A stretch of 64,000 nucleotides of DNA from Woeseiaceae bacterium. Lineage in GTDB: Bacteria > Pseudomonadota > Gammaproteobacteria > Steroidobacterales > Woeseiaceae. Location: contig JANQGQ010000031.1 in NCBI GenBank assembly GCA_028277185.1, positions 1 to 64,000 of the forward strand, given 5' to 3'. The notes beneath the pieces are model-generated. The model did no database searches and was not told the DNA's origin. It worked only from the letters and a program-made list of their open reading frames with translations. Shown here piece by piece: positions 60,294-64,000 of this stretch. The translations under genes were made by a program, and so were the position numbers. Every line of letters begins with the position of its first letter. The stretch's first letter is position 1.

Positions 60294-61436
60294 CTAGTGC
60301 CCGCCGAGGTCGAGCGGGATGAGAACGCGCGTGATGGGATGGATCAGCCCGTTCTGCGCGCGGATGTCCGCGGCATTGGCCCGCACCCGGGGATCGCGCA
60401 GCGCCGGTGCGTTGTCGCCGAGCCGGCGGCTATACGCGTCCGGCCTGAGCTTCGCGCCCGGCAGCAGGGTTTCGAGTTTCCTCGCGGTCAGCGCGTCCTT
60501 GAACGTAAGGGTCTCGCCCAGCACGTGGTACAGCAGGATGTCGGTGAGCGGCGGAATGGGGTCTCCGCCGCCGAGTTCCGTGAGGGTATCGACGATGAAT
60601 TCGAAGGCGCCGGCCTCGTCACGGCCATGGTAGCCGAGCGAGCGCGCGGTACGAATAAAGGCGATGTCGGTCGGGGCGAATACGGTAAGCGCCGCTTCGG
60701 TGTTCGCGAGATCGTCGTCGAGTCCGGCGGCGAGGACGGCGTTTAGGAGAATGTTGAAGTTCTGGGTGTCGTGGTCGAAGGCCGTGCCGCTTGCCGCGAC
60801 GATGTCCGTAATCGTCGGTGCGTCGGCCGGGGTGTTGGCGACGTCGACCGGTATCAGTACGCGGTTGATGACCTGGATGAGACCGTTGGATGCCCGAATG
60901 TCGCTGCGGCGCAGCTTGAAGCGCGGGTTGTCGAGTTCCGGCTCGGCGTCGAAGATTTGCCGGCGCACGGCGAGAATGACTTCGCCCGAGGCCGTGGGTA
61001 CGCCTCCCGAGAAGATGATCTCGAAGGCGAACTTCGCTTCGGGCAGGACGTGGTAGAGCAGGATGAACTCGAGGGTCGCGATCGGATCGTCGCCGCCGAT
61101 GGCCGGAAGCGCTGCGACGATCGTGTCGAACGCACCTTGCTCGTCCGAGCCCTCGAAGCCGAGATCCTGCGCGAGGCGGATGAAGGCCAGGTCGTCGGGG
61201 GCGAGTACGGTCAGCGAATCGTTCGGGTCGGACAGCGCGCCGACCAGGTCGGCGGCTTCGAGTGCGTTGAGCAGGATATCGAAGTCGCGGCGGTTGTGGT
61301 CGAACGTGCCGCCGCTCCCGGCGACTATGTCGGCGATTGTCGGCTCGTCGTCCGGATGGCCGGCGACGGCACTGGAACAGACCAGCGCGGCCAGCAACGC
61401 GGCGGGAAACCCTGCCAGCTTGAATGCTCGTGTCAT
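60294..61436 (-). CDS. Secreted protein with two fasciclin (FAS1) domains
   Basis: 380 residues from the ATG at 61436, with GGAGA upstream. A signal peptide (ALLAALVCSSAVAG) is followed by two FAS1 domains (about 32-200 and 210-380), each with TIADIV/TITDIV, the H1 motif LTVLAPDDLAFI/LTVFAPTDIAFI, and the H2 motif with LLYHVLPE/LLYHVLGE and VINRVLIPVDV/PITRVLIPLDL. FAS1 proteins mediate adhesion or ligand binding. A longer frame running to 62120 is a shadow of the aldo/keto reductase. Confidence 0.9.
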   Translation of the reverse strand: MTRAFKLAGFPAALLAALVCSSAVAGHPDDEPTIADIVAGSGGTFDHNRRDFDILLNALEAADLVGALSDPNDSLTVLAPDDLAFIRLAQDLGFEGSDEQGAFDTIVAALPAIGGDDPIATLEFILLYHVLPEAKFAFEIIFSGGVPTASGEVILAVRRQIFDAEPELDNPRFKLRRSDIRASNGLIQVINRVLIPVDVANTPADAPTITDIVAASGTAFDHDTQNFNILLNAVLAAGLDDDLANTEAALTVFAPTDIAFIRTARSLGYHGRDEAGAFEFIVDTLTELGGGDPIPPLTDILLYHVLGETLTFKDALTARKLETLLPGAKLRPDAYSRRLGDNAPALRDPRVRANAADIRAQNGLIHPITRVLIPLDLGGH

Positions 61437-61531
61437 GGTATCTCTCCGTTGTTTGAGGGGCGTGCCCCGGGGAGCGAACAGGCTAACGACGGACGCTTGT
61501 CGCGACGATGACCAGACTGTAAGTGGAGGTT

Positions 61532-62317
61532 TCAAGGTGTTTCCAAATGTAGAGCCCGGACGTTGTCTTCGAGATGGGTCATCGACGTCGTGCCCGGAAT
61601 GACGATGATGTTGGCCGAGCGTTCGAGCAGCCAGGCAAGCGAGTCGCGGGCGGGCAGCGTTGCGCCCTGGCGCATCGGATGCGCGCCGAGCGGGCCGTAG
61701 GGGATGAACGCGATGCCCTGTTCGGCGGTGTAGTCCACGAGCGCATCCTGGTCCCGCTCGGCGCGGTTGAAGCGGTTCTGGACCGATGCGATCGGCGCCA
61801 CCGACAGTGCCCGATCGAGCTGCGCGCGATCGACGTTCGACAGGCCGATGAAGCGCACTTTGCCGGCGCGCCGGGCGTCGTCGAGCGCGCCGACGGAGGT
61901 CTCGATATCGACGTCCGGATCGACGCGGTGCAGCTGGAACAATTCGATCCGGTCGACCTTGAGATTCCCGAGAGCGGCGTCGATTTGCCGGCGCAGCGTA
62001 GCGGGACGTCCGTCGACGATGATCTCCTCTGGCCCGCGCTTGTCCACGCCGCCTTTCGTCGCGATGAGCACGTTTTCGGCGTATGGCGCGAGTGCGTCGG
62101 CGATCAGCCGGTCGGCCCACTCAGGGCCATAGGCGCGCGCCGAGTCGAAAAACTCCACGCCGAGTTCCACGGCGCGCCGGAGCAGGGCCTTTCCGTGTTC
62201 CCAGCGTGGATACGGGCCGAAGTTGCCGGGCTGGCCCGTGAGCCGCATGGCGCCGAAACCGAGGCGGTTGACGTCGCGTTCGCCGCCGAGCCGGAAGGTC
62301 TGTTTGTGAGTCGTCAT
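61532..62317 (-). CDS. Aldo/keto reductase
   Basis: 261 residues of the AKR fold. The catalytic tetrad is seen as Asp and Tyr in EFFDSARAYGPEW, Lys in IATKGG, and His in LFQLHRVDPDVDI. The NADPH-binding C-terminal motif VIPGTTSMTHLEDNV is present. Relatives reduce aldehydes and sugar ketones. It is divergent from a LysR regulator, the usual arrangement for a regulated AKR. Confidence 0.92.
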   Translation of the reverse strand: MTTHKQTFRLGGERDVNRLGFGAMRLTGQPGNFGPYPRWEHGKALLRRAVELGVEFFDSARAYGPEWADRLIADALAPYAENVLIATKGGVDKRGPEEIIVDGRPATLRRQIDAALGNLKVDRIELFQLHRVDPDVDIETSVGALDDARRAGKVRFIGLSNVDRAQLDRALSVAPIASVQNRFNRAERDQDALVDYTAEQGIAFIPYGPLGAHPMRQGATLPARDSLAWLLERSANIIVIPGTTSMTHLEDNVRALHLETP

Positions 62318-62415
62318 GGCGTTCTCCGTGTTTTGTTTGCGGGTGGAGATACTGTGCTGCCGAACCCTGTGATTTGGTAGACGACTGTTATAGATATTTG
62401 TTATACGTAATATGT

Positions 62416-63330
62416 ATGAGTAAGCCTCTCGACCGACTCACGCTGCTCGAGACCTTCGTCCGCATTGCCGATGCCGGCAGCATCAGTGCGGCAGCGCGGG
62501 ACCTGGGTCTGTCGCAGCCTTCGGCGAGTCGGCAGCTTGCGGAACTGGAGACGCGGCTCAGGACGCAGCTCATGCGCCGCAACACGCATTCCCTGGCACT
62601 GACCGGAGCCGGCCTCGCGCTGCTGGCCGATGCCCGCGGGCTGCTCGACGGCTGGGAGGCGCTGGAGGAAAAGCATCGGGAGGGGGAAGGCGGACCGGCC
62701 GGGACGCTCAAGGTGGTCGTGCCGGTCGCGCTGGGGCAGACCCGATTGGGGGATCTGGCCTGGCGATTTCAGAAGATGTATCCGGAACTCAGCCTGAACT
62801 GGCTGCTGGAGGATCAGCCGATTCGGTTCCCGGAACTGGGCGCTGACTGCTGGATCAGAGTTGGGCCGGTGCCCGACGATACCCTGGTGGTCAGGCCGCT
62901 GGGCACCGTCGAACGACTGCTCGTCGCGTCGGCCGATTTCGTGGCACGGCACGAACCCTGCGATTCGCCGTCGGCCGTCGGCAAGCTCGATCTGCTCGCG
63001 GTAGCGCCATTCGAGGGCGCGAAGCTGTCATTGCACGACGACCGTGGCCGGAACCTGAGCATCGAGCCGCCGCTAAGGCTTCAGTCGAACAACATCGCGG
63101 CGGTCAAGGCAGCGGTTGCAAGCGGGCTGGGCATGGCGGTCCTGCCCCGCTGGTTTGTCGCCGAGGAACTCGAACGTAACGCGTTCGTCGATCTCCTGCC
63201 GGGCTGGCGGGCGCCGTCGTTGACGATTCACGCCGCCTACCTGCCGGGGCGGCATCAGCCGGAGCGGCTGCGGGTTTTCCTGGACTACATGGCGACCGAG
63301 ATTCCGCAGATTCCCGGAATCGGGTTTTAG
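62416..63330 (+). CDS. LysR-family transcriptional regulator
   Basis: 304 residues from ATG 62416 (62412 out of frame is ignored). Winged-helix N-terminus TLLETFVRIADAGSISAAARDLGLSQPSASRQLAELE in part (about 9-45), then a LysR substrate-binding domain (about 92-300) with KVVVPVALGQTRLGDL and VASGLGMAVLPRWFV. It is divergent from the aldo/keto reductase and probably controls it through the 98-bp gap, where TTATACGTAA-type AT-rich sequence occurs. Confidence 0.92.
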   Translation: MSKPLDRLTLLETFVRIADAGSISAAARDLGLSQPSASRQLAELETRLRTQLMRRNTHSLALTGAGLALLADARGLLDGWEALEEKHREGEGGPAGTLKVVVPVALGQTRLGDLAWRFQKMYPELSLNWLLEDQPIRFPELGADCWIRVGPVPDDTLVVRPLGTVERLLVASADFVARHEPCDSPSAVGKLDLLAVAPFEGAKLSLHDDRGRNLSIEPPLRLQSNNIAAVKAAVASGLGMAVLPRWFVAEELERNAFVDLLPGWRAPSLTIHAAYLPGRHQPERLRVFLDYMATEIPQIPGIGF

Positions 63331-63369
63331 GTTTTCCGATCTGCTCAGCCAGCCTTGCGCTGCTCGCCT

Positions 63370-63389
63370 TACTGTATATAATCTCAGTT
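63370..63389 (+). promoter_or_regulatory. LexA binding site (SOS box 1)
   Basis: CTGTATATAATCTCAG at 63372-63387 has the CTG-N10-CAG form of the enterobacterial/gammaproteobacterial SOS box and a TATATA core. It lies 48 bp upstream of the lexA start. A second box follows directly, as in E. coli lexA. Confidence 0.85.
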
Positions 63390-63390
63390 A

Positions 63391-63406
63391 CTGTGAATCT
63401 GTACAG
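63391..63406 (+). promoter_or_regulatory. LexA binding site (SOS box 2)
   Basis: CTGTGAATCTGTACAG, again CTG-N10-CAG, with 3 nt separating it from box 1 (centres 19 bp apart). Two adjacent boxes allow cooperative repression and explain tight autoregulation. Confidence 0.8.
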
Positions 63407-63417
63407 GACCCGATGAA

Positions 63418-64000
63418 ATGCAGGAATTGACTCCCCGACAGACACAAATTCTTGAAGTTATTCAGGACTTTATCGCCGAAACCGGCATGCCGCCCACACG
63501 CGCGGAGATCGCCCGGGAGCTGGGTTTCAAATCGGCGAACGCCGCCGAGGAGCACCTCCGGGCGCTGCAGCGCAAGGGCGTGCTGGATCTCGTGCCCGGC
63601 GCGTCGCGCGGCATCCAGCTCAAGGATTCCCTGCGCGAGCAAATCGGGTTGCCGCTGGTGGGTCGGGTCGCCGCCGGCAATCCGATTCTCGCGCAGGAAA
63701 ACATCGAGGCGCACTATCGCCTCGACCCGGCGCTGTTCAACCCCAAGCCGCACTACCTGCTGCGGGTGCACGGCATGAGCATGAAGAACGCCGGTATCCT
63801 CGACGGCGATCTCGTCGCCGTGCACCGCACGCCGGAAGTGCGCAGCCGGCAGATCATCGTGGCGCGCCTCGAAGACGAGGTCACGGTCAAACGCTATCGT
63901 CAGGACGGCCGCCTGGTCTGGCTCTTGCCCGAGAACGAAGACTTCGAACCGATCGAAGTCGATCTGGCCGAGCAGGCGCTCGTGATCGAAGGCGTCGTCG
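63418..64000 (+). CDS. lexA: SOS regulator LexA (3' end beyond the window)
   Basis: 194 codons are present; about 10 residues are missing at the 3' edge. A winged-helix N-domain (about 1-65: [33 protein letters not shown]) precedes the S24 self-cleaving domain with the Ala86-Gly87 cleavage bond (VAAGNP), catalytic Ser121 in [10 protein letters not shown] and Lys158 in VTVKRY, matching E. coli with a two-residue shift. It represses DNA-damage genes until RecA filaments trigger self-cleavage. Confidence 0.97.
   Translation, partial: MQELTPRQTQILEVIQDFIAETGMPPTRAEIARELGFKSANAAEEHLRALQRKGVLDLVPGASRGIQLKDSLREQIGLPLVGRVAAGNPILAQENIEAHYRLDPALFNPKPHYLLRVHGMSMKNAGILDGDLVAVHRTPEVRSRQIIVARLEDEVTVKRYRQDGRLVWLLPENEDFEPIEVDLAEQALVIEGVV

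Noticed and set aside
60294..62120. 608-aa reading of the fasciclin gene
   Set aside because: The extra N-terminus is antisense-like Arg-rich sequence inside the aldo/keto reductase. ATG 61436 begins a clean signal peptide.

Overview
The window reads as a GC-rich chromosome segment of a gammaproteobacterium. The evidence is synteny: lolC/E-lolD, then comEC-exbB-exbD-msbA-lpxK-kdsB; rne divergent from rluC; maf(yceF) divergent from yceD-rpmF-plsX-fabH; and a lexA gene with two tandem SOS boxes of the E. coli type. TonB-dependent uptake, glucan hydrolases and an Mrp-type cation antiporter suit an aquatic or marine heterotroph, perhaps from the Woeseiaceae or a related order. That placement is inference. 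No tRNA, rRNA, CRISPR array, IS element or prophage was seen.

Layout. 1-830: end of a LolC/E permease and lolD. 843-3036 (minus): an outer-membrane protein, a His-rich DUF2946 protein and a DUF2062 protein. 3057-10892: envelope biogenesis (comEC, exbBD, msbA, lpxK, kdsB), ending in a HupE-like protein. 10910-13828: an M3 oligopeptidase lipoprotein and an FMN reductase. 13845-22767: a compact beta-glucan utilisation locus (GH3, GPH symporter, LacI regulator, TonB receptor, GH5). Four copies of one palindromic operator lie in its promoter gaps, so the regulon can be read from sequence. 22874-24147: dienelactone hydrolase and GNAT genes. 24154-30504: an accessory envelope region with lipoproteins, a patatin/beta-barrel phospholipase, a second barrel, a K+ channel-like protein and a DUF202 protein. 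30514-35899 (minus): a translationally coupled exporter operon (TolC, HlyD, two ABC-2 permeases, MarC) with no ATPase gene. 36428-40355: poorly characterised genes, including tandem SpoIIAA-like domains and an AT-richer zeta-toxin/small-protein pair with its own terminator. 40648-49179: conserved core (LMW phosphatase, rne, rluC, maf, yceD, rpmF, plsX, fabH), interrupted by a palindrome-rich gap at 45172-45648. 49207-51901: DUF1232, GST, L,D-transpeptidase and an alanine-zipper lipoprotein. 52084-59513 (minus): a nine-gene Mrp/Mnh-type antiporter operon. 59727-63330: a winged-helix regulator, a tandem fasciclin protein, an aldo/keto reductase and a divergent LysR regulator. 63418-64000: lexA, cut by the window end.

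How the genes work together. The 3-10 kb block builds and exports lipid A-core (LpxK, KdsB, MsbA), and ExbBD energises TonB-dependent uptake. In the glucan locus the likely flow is: secreted GH5 cuts the polymer, the TonB receptor imports oligosaccharides, the GPH symporter moves them across the inner membrane, and a GH3 without a signal peptide releases glucose, all under LacI control. The best candidates for less described biology are the ATPase-less ABC-2/MarC operon, the zeta-toxin gene followed by a 53-residue basic protein, the envelope lipoprotein trio beside the patatin-barrel cluster, and the rluC-maf palindromes.
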